Assembly (NCBI RefSeq): GCF_024199845.1
Contig: NZ_JANADO010000001.1
Coordinates: 2,418,001 to 2,482,000, forward strand
Reading direction: 5' to 3'
DNA: 64,000 nt
DNA from: Bradyrhizobium sp. CCGB12
GTDB taxonomy: Bacteria > Pseudomonadota > Alphaproteobacteria > Rhizobiales > Xanthobacteraceae
Positions within the stretch are counted from its first letter, which is position 1, and each line of letters begins with the position of its first letter. Below are positions 39,954-52,482 of this stretch, piece after piece. Below the pieces are notes generated by a model that was not told where the DNA came from, ran no database searches, and saw only the letters and a list, made by a program, of their open reading frames with translations. A program made the translations under genes and the position numbers.

Positions 39954-40775
39954 TCAGCGCGTGCCCTTCGCACGCGCCGTCGTCTCGCGCGCCAGCAGCG
40001 TGCGCGTCGCCCCCGTGACGTCGGCTTGCCGCATCAGGCTCTCGCCGACCAGGAAGGTCGACATGCCGACGCGCTCGAGCCGCGCAAGGTCTGCGGGTGT
40101 GAAGATGCCGCTCTCGCCGACCATCAGCCGGTCCCCGGGGATCAGGGGCGCCAGCGCCTCGCTGGTCGCAAGCGTCGTCTCGAAGGTGCGCAAATTGCGG
40201 TTGTTGACGCCGATCATCGGCGAGCGAAGTTTCAGCGCCCGGTCGAGCTCGGCGCTGTCGTGGATCTCGATCAGCACATCCATGCCATGGGCGAGGGCGG
40301 CATCTTCGAGGTCTTTTGCGGTGGCATCGTCGAGCGCGGCCATGATGATCAGGATGCAGTCGGCGCCATGCGCTCGGGCCTCGACCACCTGATAGGTGTC
40401 GAACAGGAAATCCTTGCGCAGGACCGGCAGTGACGTCGCCGCGCGCGCCGCTACCATGAAGTCGAGATGGCCCTGGAACGACGGCGTGTCGGTCAGCACG
40501 GAGAGGCAGGCCGCGCCCCCCGCCTCATAGGCCTTGGCGAGCTGGGGCGGATCGAAATCCGCTCGGATCAGTCCTTTCGACGGCGAGGCCTTCTTGATCT
40601 CGGCAATCAGCGCGTAGTCGCCATCGGCGTGCTTCGCCTTGATCGCGCGCACGAAGCCGCGCGGGGCGGCCTGCGCCTTGGCCTTTGCCTCGACAACGGA
40701 AAGCGGCTGTGCGCGCTTTGCCGCGGCAATCTCTTCGCGCTTGTACGCCTCGATCTTGGTCAGGATATCCGACAT
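39954..40775 (-). CDS. trpC: Indole-3-glycerol phosphate synthase
   Basis: This TIM-barrel enzyme (273 aa) closes the indole ring in tryptophan synthesis. The N-terminal [13 protein letters not shown], the catalytic-Lys segment [25 protein letters not shown] and [11 protein letters not shown] are all typical. It lies seven bases after trpD and one base before moaC, so the three are one transcript. Confidence 0.96.
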   Translation of the reverse strand: MSDILTKIEAYKREEIAAAKRAQPLSVVEAKAKAQAAPRGFVRAIKAKHADGDYALIAEIKKASPSKGLIRADFDPPQLAKAYEAGGAACLSVLTDTPSFQGHLDFMVAARAATSLPVLRKDFLFDTYQVVEARAHGADCILIIMAALDDATAKDLEDAALAHGMDVLIEIHDSAELDRALKLRSPMIGVNNRNLRTFETTLATSEALAPLIPGDRLMVGESGIFTPADLARLERVGMSTFLVGESLMRQADVTGATRTLLARETTARAKGTR

Positions 40776-40782
40776 GACAGGC

Positions 40783-41796
40783 TCAGCTGTTCGAGACGGC
40801 GATCAGGTGCTTCAGCCGCGCGTTCGCCGCGCCGCTGTCGAGCGACTTGGTACCGATCGCGACACCTTCCTTGACGTCCTTGGCGCGTCCGGCCACGACC
40901 AGCGCGGCGGCAGCGTTCATCAGCGCGACGTCGCGATAAGGGCTGGGCTTGCCGTCGAGCACGCTTTGCAGCGCAATCGCATTGGCATCGGCGTCGCCGC
41001 CCCTGAGCGCGCCGGCTTCGCATCGCGACAGGCCGGCCTCCTCGGGCGTCACCTCGAAATTACGGATCTCGCCATTGTGGAGCGCGGAGACGAAGGTCGG
41101 GCCGGTGAGGGTGATCTCGTCGAGGCCGTCGGAGCCGTGCACCACCCAGGCGGATTCGGAGCCGAGGTTCTTGAGCACCTGCGCCAGCGGCTGCACCCAT
41201 TGCCGCGAGAAGACGCCGACCATCTGCCGCTTCACGCCGGCCGGGTTGGACAAGGGGCCGAGCAGATTGAAGATCGTGCGCGTCGCGAGTTCGACCCGGG
41301 TCGGGCCGACGTTCTTCATGGCGGGATGGTGGGCGGGGGCGAACATGAAGCCGATGCCGCATTCGCGCACGCAGTGTCCGACCTGCTCGGGCCTGAGGTC
41401 GATCTTCACCCCGAGCGAGGCCAGCACGTCGGCGGCCCCAGAGCGTGACGACAGGGCGCGGTTGCCATGCTTCGCCACCGGCACGCCGGCGCCCGAGACG
41501 ATGAAGGAGGCGCAGGTCGAGACATTGACCGAGCCGGAGCCGTCGCCACCGGTGCCGACGATGTCGACGGCGTCAGAGGGCGCCGTCACGGTCAGCATCT
41601 TCGAGCGCATCGCCGTAACGGCGCCCGTGATCTCATCCACGGTCTCGCCGCGGACCCTGAGCGCCATCAGCAGGCCGCCCATCTGCGAGGGCGTGGCCTC
41701 GCCAGACATCATGGCATCGAAGGCGGAAGCGGCTTCATCACGCGACAGGCTGGCGCCGGTCGCCACTTTTCCAATGATCGATTTCAGGTCGTCCAT
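40783..41796 (-). CDS. trpD: Anthranilate phosphoribosyltransferase
   Basis: The product (337 aa) transfers phosphoribose from PRPP to anthranilate. The PRPP-binding [17 protein letters not shown] and [17 protein letters not shown] segments are intact. Length and fold match the family. It follows ppiD by 14 bp and precedes trpC by seven, in the conserved alphaproteobacterial order. No attenuator leader is visible before it, so any control probably lies upstream of ppiD. Confidence 0.96.
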   Translation of the reverse strand: MDDLKSIIGKVATGASLSRDEAASAFDAMMSGEATPSQMGGLLMALRVRGETVDEITGAVTAMRSKMLTVTAPSDAVDIVGTGGDGSGSVNVSTCASFIVSGAGVPVAKHGNRALSSRSGAADVLASLGVKIDLRPEQVGHCVRECGIGFMFAPAHHPAMKNVGPTRVELATRTIFNLLGPLSNPAGVKRQMVGVFSRQWVQPLAQVLKNLGSESAWVVHGSDGLDEITLTGPTFVSALHNGEIRNFEVTPEEAGLSRCEAGALRGGDADANAIALQSVLDGKPSPYRDVALMNAAAALVVAGRAKDVKEGVAIGTKSLDSGAANARLKHLIAVSNS

Positions 41797-41810
41797 CGCG
41801 TGCTTTCAAC

Positions 41811-43718
41811 TCACTGGTTCGCGCCGGTCACTTGCGCGAAGGCGGCCTGATTAATGGTGGTCCCGATGTCGGTTTCAAGCTTGTTGACGTAGGACGCGAC
41901 CTGCTCCTCGGTCTGCGCGCGGTCGAGGGTCTCCTTGAGCTTCTTGACCTCGTCGGAGGCGGCGTCGACCGTGGGATCTATGATGTCGGTGACGCGGAAG
42001 ATGATCACCTCGGTGCCGCCGGTCACGGCCGTCTGTCCGACGCCGTCCTTGGCGGTGCGGAACGCGGCCGCGACGACAGTGCCGGGCACGCCGGCGGGCG
42101 AGTCGTCGCGCTTGAAGCCGGTCGCAGTCTCGACCTTGGCCCCGATCGCGGCGGCCTCGTCGGCGAGCTTGCCGCCGGATTCGAGCTTCTGCACCATCTC
42201 GGTCGCCTTGGCCTTCAGCTTGGTCGCGACCTGGTCCTGGCGCCAGCGCGCTTCGACCTGGTCGCGAACCTCGTCGAGATTGCGGTCGCGCGAGGGCGTG
42301 ATGGCGAGAACGTCGTACCAGACATAGCCGCCCTTGAACGAGATCGAGTCGTTGTCGACGCCGACATCGGTGTTGAAGGCCTGCGAGACCACGTCGAGGC
42401 CCTGCGGAATGTTGGCGACCGGCTGGCCGTTCGGGGCGCGACCCGAGCGGTCGACGGCATCGATGGTGACGGCGGTCAGGCCGAGCTTCTGCGCCGCGTC
42501 GATCACGCTGGAGCCGCCGCCGCGCTCGTCTTCCATCTTGTCGCGGAGATCGGCGACCTTGACGCGCGCGCGTTCGGTGGCGATCTCGCGCTTGATGTCG
42601 CCGGCAAGGCTGGCGTAGTCCGCCTCTTTGCCCGGCTCGATCTTGTCGACCTTGACGATCGCGACGCCAAGCCCGCCCTGGATCGGCTGGCTGATCTCGC
42701 CGGCGGGAAGCGCGAAGGCGGCATCGCCGACTGCGGGCGCGAGCGAAGACTTGGTCACGAGCCCGAGGTCGACGTCGGAGGCGCTCAGCCCGCGCTCCTT
42801 GCCGAGATCCTCGAACGAAAGTCCGCCGACGAGGCGCTCGCGTGCGGCCTGCGCGTCGGCGACGTTCGGAAACACGATCTGCTGGATCTGGCGCTTCTCC
42901 GGCGTGCCTAGCCGGTCCTTGCGCTGGTCGAACACCTTCTTGGCGTCCTCGTCCGACACCTCGGTCCACTTGCCGATCTCCTCCGGAGAGACCACGACAA
43001 AGGCGATCTTGCGATATTCGGGCGCGCGGAACTGGGTCTTATGATCCTCGAAATAGGCGGCGAGCGTCTCGGGCGAGGGCGCATCGATCGTGCCTGCCTG
43101 CGCGGCGTCGAGCCTGACGAACTCGATGGCGCGCTGCTCGTTCTGGAAGCGCGTCAGCACGTCGATCATGCTCTTCGGCGGCTCGAGGCCGGCGCCGATG
43201 GTGCCGGTGATCTGCCGGCGCAGCGACACCTTGCGCTGCTCGGCGACGTAGCGCTGCTCGGTATAGCCGAAATTGCGGATCACGGCCTGGAAGCGGTTCG
43301 GATCGAAGCTGCCGCCGACGCCCTTGAAGTTGGGATCGTTCATGATGACCTGGCGGATCTGCTCGTCGGACTGGCCGAGCCCGAGCCGGCGCGCCTCTTC
43401 GTCGAGGGCGGCTTCGGCGATGGTCTGCTGGAGCACCTGGCGGTCGAGACCGAAGGCACGCGCCTGATCGGGCGTCAGCGGACGGCCGAACTGGCGGCTG
43501 ATCTGTTGCAGGCGGTCTGTGTAGATCTGGCGGAACTCGTTGAGCGAAATCTCGGTGCTGCCGACCTTGGCCACCGTGGACTGCCCGAAGCCCTTGAAGA
43601 TGTCGGCGATGCCCCAAATGCCGAAACTGACGATCAACACGCCCATCACCACGGCCATAATGGTCTTGCCGAGCCAGTTTGATGAGGCCTTGCGCATTCC
43701 TCGAAGCATTTGGTCCAA
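41811..43718 (-). CDS. ppiD: Peptidyl-prolyl cis-trans isomerase (PpiD/SurA type)
   Basis: This inner-membrane anchored periplasmic chaperone (635 aa) helps fold exported proteins. A single N-terminal membrane segment (TIMAVVMGVLIVSFGIWGIAD) is followed by a SurA_N-like chaperone region to about residue 240. A parvulin-type domain (TPEKRQIQQIVFPNVADAQ) and a second degenerate rotamase region follow. It heads the trpD-trpC-moaC unit, with the next plus-strand gene, tpiA, divergent. Confidence 0.9.
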   Translation of the reverse strand: MDQMLRGMRKASSNWLGKTIMAVVMGVLIVSFGIWGIADIFKGFGQSTVAKVGSTEISLNEFRQIYTDRLQQISRQFGRPLTPDQARAFGLDRQVLQQTIAEAALDEEARRLGLGQSDEQIRQVIMNDPNFKGVGGSFDPNRFQAVIRNFGYTEQRYVAEQRKVSLRRQITGTIGAGLEPPKSMIDVLTRFQNEQRAIEFVRLDAAQAGTIDAPSPETLAAYFEDHKTQFRAPEYRKIAFVVVSPEEIGKWTEVSDEDAKKVFDQRKDRLGTPEKRQIQQIVFPNVADAQAARERLVGGLSFEDLGKERGLSASDVDLGLVTKSSLAPAVGDAAFALPAGEISQPIQGGLGVAIVKVDKIEPGKEADYASLAGDIKREIATERARVKVADLRDKMEDERGGGSSVIDAAQKLGLTAVTIDAVDRSGRAPNGQPVANIPQGLDVVSQAFNTDVGVDNDSISFKGGYVWYDVLAITPSRDRNLDEVRDQVEARWRQDQVATKLKAKATEMVQKLESGGKLADEAAAIGAKVETATGFKRDDSPAGVPGTVVAAAFRTAKDGVGQTAVTGGTEVIIFRVTDIIDPTVDAASDEVKKLKETLDRAQTEEQVASYVNKLETDIGTTINQAAFAQVTGANQ

Positions 43719-43865
43719 CTTGTTTGGTCAGGAGGGGAACGGGAGCGCGTCTTAATGCAGATTCCGCAAAAGCGCGTCACCAAATTGATAGATCATCATA
43801 AAGTGGTGGCTTTCCCCCCGCAACCTCGCCTCAGCAGGCGCCGCGAAGCTGCGGTTAAAGGCCCC

Positions 43866-43933
43866 AAAGCGTTTTCCAGCGAAGTGGACCCCGGTTCGCG
43901 TCAAGAAAACGCGTCAAAACAAGAATCTGGAAC
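43866..43933. repeat. Rhizobiales-type palindromic repeat
   Basis: The stretch begins AAAGCGTTTTCCAGCGAAGTGG, continues through CCGGTTCGCG and AAGAAAACGCGTCAAAAC, and ends near ATCTGGAAC. This matches, from memory, a very common intergenic element of Bradyrhizobium and relatives. The GCGTTTTC and GAAAACGC parts form the palindrome. It lies between divergent ppiD and tpiA. Confidence 0.75.
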
Positions 43934-43987
43934 TGCCGCGACAGCTCTGCTAGCGCATGCACAAACCTCATTTTGCTGGACATTGAC

Positions 43988-44746
43988 ATGACCGACGCCA
44001 TCCGACCGCTGATCGCCGGCAACTGGAAGATGAATGGCCTGAAAGCCCAGGCTGCCGAATTCGACGCCATGCTCAACGGCGCGGCAGACGTCGCCGGCAA
44101 AGCGGACCTGCTGGTCTGCCCGCCCGCAACCCTGGTCGCGGCCTTTGCCGACAAGGCGCGCGGCAAGAGGGTCGCGGTGGGGGCTCAGGACTGCCATCCC
44201 AAGGCCTCCGGCGCCCATACCGGCGATGTCGCCGCCGAAATGCTGGTGGATGCGGGCGCAATCGCCATCATCGTCGGACATTCGGAGCGTCGCGCCGACC
44301 ACGGCGAGGGCGACGCGCTGATCCGGCAGAAGGCCGAGGCAGCTTGGCGCGCCGGGGCCCTGGCGATCGTTTGTATCGGCGAGACGCAAGGCCAGCGCGA
44401 TGCCGGCCAGACCCTGGACATCCTGCGTGGCCAGCTCGACGGCTCGCTGCCGGACGGCCCAACCGCGGCCAATCTGGTCGTGGCCTATGAGCCGGTCTGG
44501 GCGATCGGCACCGGCCTGACCCCCACGTCCCAGGATGTCGAGCAGATTCATGGCTTTATCCGCGAGTTCCTGAGTTCCCGGTTCAAAGCCGACGGTGCCA
44601 AGATGCGGATCCTCTATGGCGGCTCGGTCAAGCCCTCGAACGCGGCCGAGTTGATGGCGGTGAAAAACGTCAACGGCGCGCTGGTCGGCGGCGCCAGCCT
44701 GAAGGCGGCCGATTTCCTTGCGATCGCCAAGGGCTGTCCTAACTAA
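43988..44746 (+). CDS. tpiA: Triosephosphate isomerase
   Basis: This glycolytic TIM-barrel enzyme (252 aa) interconverts dihydroxyacetone phosphate and glyceraldehyde 3-phosphate. The catalytic Lys is in AGNWKMNG, the His in IIVGHSERR and the Glu in [11 protein letters not shown], with the phosphate loop [10 protein letters not shown]. The ATG at 43988 gives MTDAIRPL; a TTG at 43973 would add five residues. It starts the tpiA-secG-pyrG-kdsA-eno backbone of the region. Confidence 0.97.
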   Translation: MTDAIRPLIAGNWKMNGLKAQAAEFDAMLNGAADVAGKADLLVCPPATLVAAFADKARGKRVAVGAQDCHPKASGAHTGDVAAEMLVDAGAIAIIVGHSERRADHGEGDALIRQKAEAAWRAGALAIVCIGETQGQRDAGQTLDILRGQLDGSLPDGPTAANLVVAYEPVWAIGTGLTPTSQDVEQIHGFIREFLSSRFKADGAKMRILYGGSVKPSNAAELMAVKNVNGALVGGASLKAADFLAIAKGCPN

Positions 44747-44899
44747 GGACTGCCCCTAGCTCATTCAAAACGTTGGTCCGAATCCGATCGGGGGGTGGCA
44801 ATGCCCCTGCCGATCGTGTAACACCGCGCAACTTCAGGAAAACCCGCGAAGCGCGATCGGCCGCCGTCAGGCGCCGCCCGCTTGTGACGGAAGGACACC

Positions 44900-45283
44900 A
44901 TGCAGACCGTTGTCATCGTCATCCACCTCATGATCGTCGCCGTCATGATCGGCGCCGTCCTGCTGCAGAAGTCGGAAGGCGGCGGCCTCGGCATGGGCGG
45001 AGGCGCGGGCTTCATGTCGAGCCGCGGCACCGCGAATCTTTTGACGCGGACCACCGCTATTTTGGCCGTCGGCTTCTTCCTGACCAGCCTGTTCCTGTCC
45101 TGGCATGCCGGCTATGACCGCAAGCCGTCGTCGCTCATCGGCCAGCCGTCGCAGACCCAGCCGGCCGGTGGCTCGCCGATCGCGCCGCCGACTTCGGGCG
45201 GCATCCTGGATTCGCTGAAGAAGGCCGACGAGCAGCAGCAGGCGCCGGCTCCGAGCGGCCCGCAGGTGCCGCGCTCGCAATAA
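44900..45283 (+). CDS. secG: Protein translocase subunit SecG
   Basis: This small SecYEG channel subunit (127 aa) has two membrane helices, the first starting MQTVVIVIHLMIVAVMIG and the second around ILAVGFFLTSLFLSW. They are joined by the conserved loop LLQKSEGGGLGMGGG. The Pro/Gln-rich C-terminal tail is longer than in E. coli but usual for alphaproteobacteria. AAGGA lies before the ATG. It lies between tpiA and pyrG, the normal order. Confidence 0.95.
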   Translation: MQTVVIVIHLMIVAVMIGAVLLQKSEGGGLGMGGGAGFMSSRGTANLLTRTTAILAVGFFLTSLFLSWHAGYDRKPSSLIGQPSQTQPAGGSPIAPPTSGGILDSLKKADEQQQAPAPSGPQVPRSQ

Positions 45284-45437
45284 AGCAGGGGGGCCATGCA
45301 GGGCGGTGGCTACCGTCCTGCATCAACAAGCCCCATCAAGACACTGTCATCATTATCAGTTTCGGATCACCCACAGGCCCGCAAAATCTTTGGGGCGGAA
45401 TACGAATCGCTTTGGCGAATCGAATTCGAGGGATTAG

Positions 45438-47081
<1,644 letters not shown>

Positions 47082-47123
47082 GCGCCGGACGGCCTTTGAC
47101 GCCTGCGCAAATTGTTGCGACAA

Positions 47124-47154
47124 CTCCCTGCCGCAAGAACAACAATGCAGGGAG
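47124..47154 (+). promoter_or_regulatory. Hairpin covering NIPSNAP ribosome binding site
   Basis: CTCCCTGC (47124-47131) and GCAGGGAG (47147-47154) pair perfectly around 15 bases. The downstream arm contains the GGAG ribosome binding site of the gene starting at 47164, so folding would hide it. It could also be a weak terminator for pyrG. Confidence 0.45.
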
Positions 47155-47163
47155 TGAAGTTCG

Positions 47164-47490
47164 ATGATCTACGAAATGCGCGTCTATCGCTGTGTGCCCG
47201 GTCGGCTGGCGGCGCTCTTGAAGCGGTTCGAGACCGTCACGCTGAAGCTCTGGGAGAAGCATGGCATCAGGCAGGCCGGCTTCTTCACGACGCTGATCGG
47301 TGAATCCAACCAGGAGCTGACCTATTTCCTGGCCTGGGACTCGCTCGCCGAGCGCGAGAAGAAGTGGGCCGCGTTCATGACCGATCCGGACTGGATGGAA
47401 GCGCGGGCCAAGTCGGAGGCTGACGGCCAGATCGTCGGCAACATCGTCAGCCAGCTCCTGACGCCGACCGCCTTTTCCTCGGTGAAGTAG
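47164..47490 (+). CDS. NIPSNAP family protein
   Basis: The product (108 aa) starts MIYEMRVYRCVPGRLAALL and contains LAWDSLAEREKKWAAFMTDPDW, both typical of the NIPSNAP dimeric alpha/beta-barrel fold. The biochemical role of bacterial members is not settled. GGAG at 47151-47154 precedes the ATG and is part of a hairpin. It lies between pyrG and kdsA, interrupting the usual order. Confidence 0.85.
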   Translation: MIYEMRVYRCVPGRLAALLKRFETVTLKLWEKHGIRQAGFFTTLIGESNQELTYFLAWDSLAEREKKWAAFMTDPDWMEARAKSEADGQIVGNIVSQLLTPTAFSSVK

Positions 47491-47609
47491 GGGCTGCCGG
47501 CGCAAGGCCGCCGCAGAGCTCCCCGGCGCAACCCTGATATTCTGATGGCCCGGGCCGAATAGGGTTGATCCGACCCTGATGGCGGCTATGGTCGCGCGGA
47601 AACGAGGGA

Positions 47610-48467
47610 TTGGCCTTGAGCTCTTCGACGTCAGCGGCGCCGGTCGTCACCATTGGCACGGTCAAATTCGGCAATGACCTGCCGATTTCGATCATTGCCG
47701 GGCCGTGCCAGCTCGAGAGCCGTCAGCATGCGCTGGAGGTCGCCTCCGCGCTGAAGGAGATCGCCGCGCGGCTGAAGATCGGCCTTGTCTACAAGACCTC
47801 GTTCGACAAGGCCAACCGCACCAGCGCATCCGCTGCGCGCGGGCTGGGCCTTGAGCAATCGCTGCCGATCTTCGCGGAGATTCGATCCTCGCTAGGCTTG
47901 CCGGTGCTGACCGACGTGCACGACGCCGCGCAATGCGCCGATGTCGCGCAGGCTGTCGATATCCTGCAGATCCCGGCCTTCCTGTGCCGGCAAACCGATC
48001 TCCTTCTTGCTGCGGCTGCGACCGGCAAGATCGTCAATGTCAAGAAGGGCCAGTTCCTGGCGCCCTGGGACATGGCGAATGTGGTGACCAAGATCACCAG
48101 CGCGAACAATCCCAATGTGCTCGTCACCGAGCGCGGCGCCTCCTTCGGCTACAACACGCTGGTCTCCGACATGCGCGCGCTGCCGATCCTGGCGCGCACC
48201 ACCGGCGCGCCCGTGATCTTCGACGCCACCCATTCGGTGCAGCAGCCCGGCGGGAAGGGGACCTCGTCGGGCGGTGAGCGCGAATTCGTGCCGGTGCTGG
48301 CGCGCGCCGCCGTCGCGGTCGGCGTTGCCGGCGTTTTCGTCGAGACCCATCCCGACCCCGACCGCGCGCCGTCCGACGGGCCCAACATGGTGCCGCTGCG
48401 TGAGTTCGAAGGGCTGATCCGAAGGCTGATGGCGTTTGACGCGGTGACGAAAAGCACAACGCGCTGA
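47610..48467 (+). CDS. kdsA: 3-deoxy-8-phosphooctulonate synthase
   Basis: This TIM-barrel enzyme (285 aa) makes Kdo 8-phosphate from arabinose 5-phosphate and PEP for the LPS inner core. Characteristic segments are [26 protein letters not shown] and [12 protein letters not shown]. No ATG lies near the family N-terminus; TTG 47610 after CGAGGGA is the likely start, giving MALSSSTS. The stop overlaps the MFS gene by one base (TGATG). It supplies the LPS pathway that includes the lpx genes of this window. Confidence 0.94.
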   Translation: MALSSSTSAAPVVTIGTVKFGNDLPISIIAGPCQLESRQHALEVASALKEIAARLKIGLVYKTSFDKANRTSASAARGLGLEQSLPIFAEIRSSLGLPVLTDVHDAAQCADVAQAVDILQIPAFLCRQTDLLLAAAATGKIVNVKKGQFLAPWDMANVVTKITSANNPNVLVTERGASFGYNTLVSDMRALPILARTTGAPVIFDATHSVQQPGGKGTSSGGEREFVPVLARAAVAVGVAGVFVETHPDPDRAPSDGPNMVPLREFEGLIRRLMAFDAVTKSTTR

Positions 48468-49675
48468 TGTCCCAGCCTGTGACCGGGGCGCCCTCCGACC
48501 GGACGTTTCCGCCCGCGATCAACATCATCGCGCTCGCGAGCTTCTCGGCGGCGTTGTCCACGCGCGCGCTCGATCCGGTCCTGCCGCACGTCGCTGAGGA
48601 TTTTTCGATCAGCATCACGACGGCCGCCAGCATTGCGGCCGGCTATGCCTTGATCTACGCGCTGGTTCAGCCCGTGATCGGAGCTGCTGCGGATTTGTTC
48701 GGCAAGGCGCGCTTGATGACGCTGTGCCTGGCGCTGCTCGGCGCTTCCTGCATTCTCGGCGCGGTCGCGACCACCTTCTCGGGTCTATTCGCAAGCCGTA
48801 TCCTGGCCGGCATCGCATCAGGCGGCGTGTTTCCGGTTGCCCTCGGCCTGACCGCCGACCTCGTTGCACCTGCCAAGCGACAGGTCGCAATCGGCCGCAC
48901 GCTGGCGGGGTCGATGACCGGCAACCTGCTCGGCGCGACTGCCTCCGGCATCATCGGCGAGTTCATCGGCTGGCGCGGAGTGCTCATGATCCTCGGCACG
49001 CTCGGCCTGATCGCGGCCGTGGCGGTGGCAGCAGGTTTTCGCGGTGCTGCGCTGACGGCCGCGCCCAAGTCCGATCTGAAGGCCCTGCGGCAGGGCTATC
49101 GGACCATCTTCGCCAACCCCAACACGCGCTACTGCTACTCGGCCGTGTTCGTCGAGGGCTGCTGTGTCTTCGGCCTGTTTCCCTTCATCGCCGCGCTGCT
49201 GTTCGATCTCGGCGAGAAGTCGCCGTCGATCGCGGGCGTGGTGATTGCAGGTTTTGCGATCGGCGGGCTGTTCTACACTTTCACGGTGTCCCGCCTACTG
49301 CCGCGGCTCGGCGTCAAGGGCATGATGATCGCAGGTGCATGCCTCGTGGGGCTGCAGCTCAGCGTGATGGCTTTCGGTCCCGGCTGGAAGCTGCAATTCG
49401 TCAGCATGCTGGCGATGGGCTGGGGCTTCTACATGATCCATGGCTGCTTGCAGGTCTTCGCCAGCGAGCTGTCGATCGGAGCGCGGGCGACCGCAATGTC
49501 GCTGCATTCGTTCTTCTTCTTCATGGGGCAGACGGTTGGCCCGATCGCTTACGGTCTTGGTCTCCAGCACGGCGGCAAGGTGCCGACGCTGCTCGCGAGC
49601 GGGGCGATCATGGTGGTGCTGGGCCTCGTCTGCGCGAAGCTGCTCAAGCCGCGCGTGCCGGCGGATGCGCGCTGA
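48467..49675 (+). CDS. MFS transporter
   Basis: The product (402 aa) has 12 predicted membrane segments in two halves. The loop between helices 2 and 3 reads GAAADLFGKARLM, close to the MFS signature. The fold is like drug or sugar efflux carriers, but the cargo is unknown. Its start overlaps the kdsA stop by one base, so it is probably cotranscribed with kdsA, but this need not mean shared function. It is convergent with the ModA-like gene (41 bp). Confidence 0.87.
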   Translation: MSQPVTGAPSDRTFPPAINIIALASFSAALSTRALDPVLPHVAEDFSISITTAASIAAGYALIYALVQPVIGAAADLFGKARLMTLCLALLGASCILGAVATTFSGLFASRILAGIASGGVFPVALGLTADLVAPAKRQVAIGRTLAGSMTGNLLGATASGIIGEFIGWRGVLMILGTLGLIAAVAVAAGFRGAALTAAPKSDLKALRQGYRTIFANPNTRYCYSAVFVEGCCVFGLFPFIAALLFDLGEKSPSIAGVVIAGFAIGGLFYTFTVSRLLPRLGVKGMMIAGACLVGLQLSVMAFGPGWKLQFVSMLAMGWGFYMIHGCLQVFASELSIGARATAMSLHSFFFFMGQTVGPIAYGLGLQHGGKVPTLLASGAIMVVLGLVCAKLLKPRVPADAR

Positions 49676-49716
49676 CGTCGACCGCCTGGCCCACGTGTCG
49701 ACCAAATGCGACCTGG

Positions 49717-50538
49717 CTAATTTGCCCCAGCAGCCGGGATCGGCTCCATGCCGCTTGACATGATCGCCTCGCGCGCGGCCGGGGACGCCAGGAACTTGAT
49801 CAACGCACGACCTGCCTCGGGTTCCTTCGAGCCGGTCGCAATCCCGGCCGAGAAGATCGTGATCTTCTGCAATTCGGCCGGGAGCGGTCCGATGATATCG
49901 ATGCCCTTGACGGGCTTCAGCTCGCTGATCTGCTGGAAGCCAAGCTCGGCCTCGCCGTGCGCGACGATCTCGCCGACCGGCGTCGCCGGAATCTTGCGCG
50001 CCTTGTCCTTCATGACATCGGCAATGCCGAGCTTGTCGAACATCTCGGTCGAGACGTAGACGCCGCTGGCGCTGTCGGAATAGGCGATTGTTTTTGCGGC
50101 CAGCAGCGCGCGCTTGACTGCCTCCACGGAGCTGATGTCCGGCTTCGGTGCACCCGACTTTACGGCGATGCCGATCGGCGACTTGGTCAAATCGACTTGA
50201 CTGCCGGCAACGACCTTGCCCTTGCTCGTGAGGTCGGCGAGGGCGTAGCCCACCATGATCAGGACATCGGCCGGCTCACCGCGCTCGAGCCGCACCGGGA
50301 TTGCATTCGCGGTCGTTCCCATCGACGGCCCATATTCCGTCAGCACCTTGTTGCCGGTGGCCTTCTCGAATTCCGGCACGAGCGCCTTGTAGGCCGCCGT
50401 CAATCCGCCCGAAATCATCACCCGCACCTCGGCAGCGTCGGACGCGCCGGTGAGCCAGAGGACGCCGAGAAAGCCCAAGGCAAGGTTCAAGGCAAGTTTC
50501 AGGGCGAGGTTACGGGATATTGCTGACATCGATTTCAT
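49717..50538 (-). CDS. ModA-like substrate-binding protein
   Basis: The product (273 aa) is a family 11-type periplasmic binding protein related to molybdate-binding ModA. The mature part starts AEVRVMISGGLTAAYKALVPEFEKA and includes the ligand-loop phrases YGPSMGTTANAIP and GEPADVLIMVG. The signal peptide contains three copies of a 12-bp repeat (Asn/Lys-Leu-Ala-Leu). No permease or ATPase genes are next to it, so it is an orphan. Molybdate is possible but not shown. The start at 50538 gives a proper signal peptide. Confidence 0.82.
   Translation of the reverse strand: MKSMSAISRNLALKLALNLALGFLGVLWLTGASDAAEVRVMISGGLTAAYKALVPEFEKATGNKVLTEYGPSMGTTANAIPVRLERGEPADVLIMVGYALADLTSKGKVVAGSQVDLTKSPIGIAVKSGAPKPDISSVEAVKRALLAAKTIAYSDSASGVYVSTEMFDKLGIADVMKDKARKIPATPVGEIVAHGEAELGFQQISELKPVKGIDIIGPLPAELQKITIFSAGIATGSKEPEAGRALIKFLASPAAREAIMSSGMEPIPAAGAN
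50476..50511 (-). repeat. Three 12-bp tandem repeats in signal peptide
   Basis: On the plus strand the units read CAAGGCAAGGTT, CAAGGCAAGTTT and CAGGGCGAGGTT. They encode NLAL, KLAL and NLAL in the hydrophobic core of the ModA-like signal peptide. The units are in frame, so copy-number change would alter only signal length. Confidence 0.85.
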
Positions 50539-50552
50539 TGCGTTCGCCTTCT

Positions 50553-52438
<1,886 letters not shown>

Positions 52439-52482
52439 GCCGGCGCTTCGACCCGCGAAAAGAAGGACAGGGGAGGATCGAT

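Noticed and set aside
50476..50511. Short tandem repeats considered as a CRISPR or VNTR locus
   Set aside because: There are no spacers and the units are in frame inside a signal peptide, so it is a coding microsatellite only.
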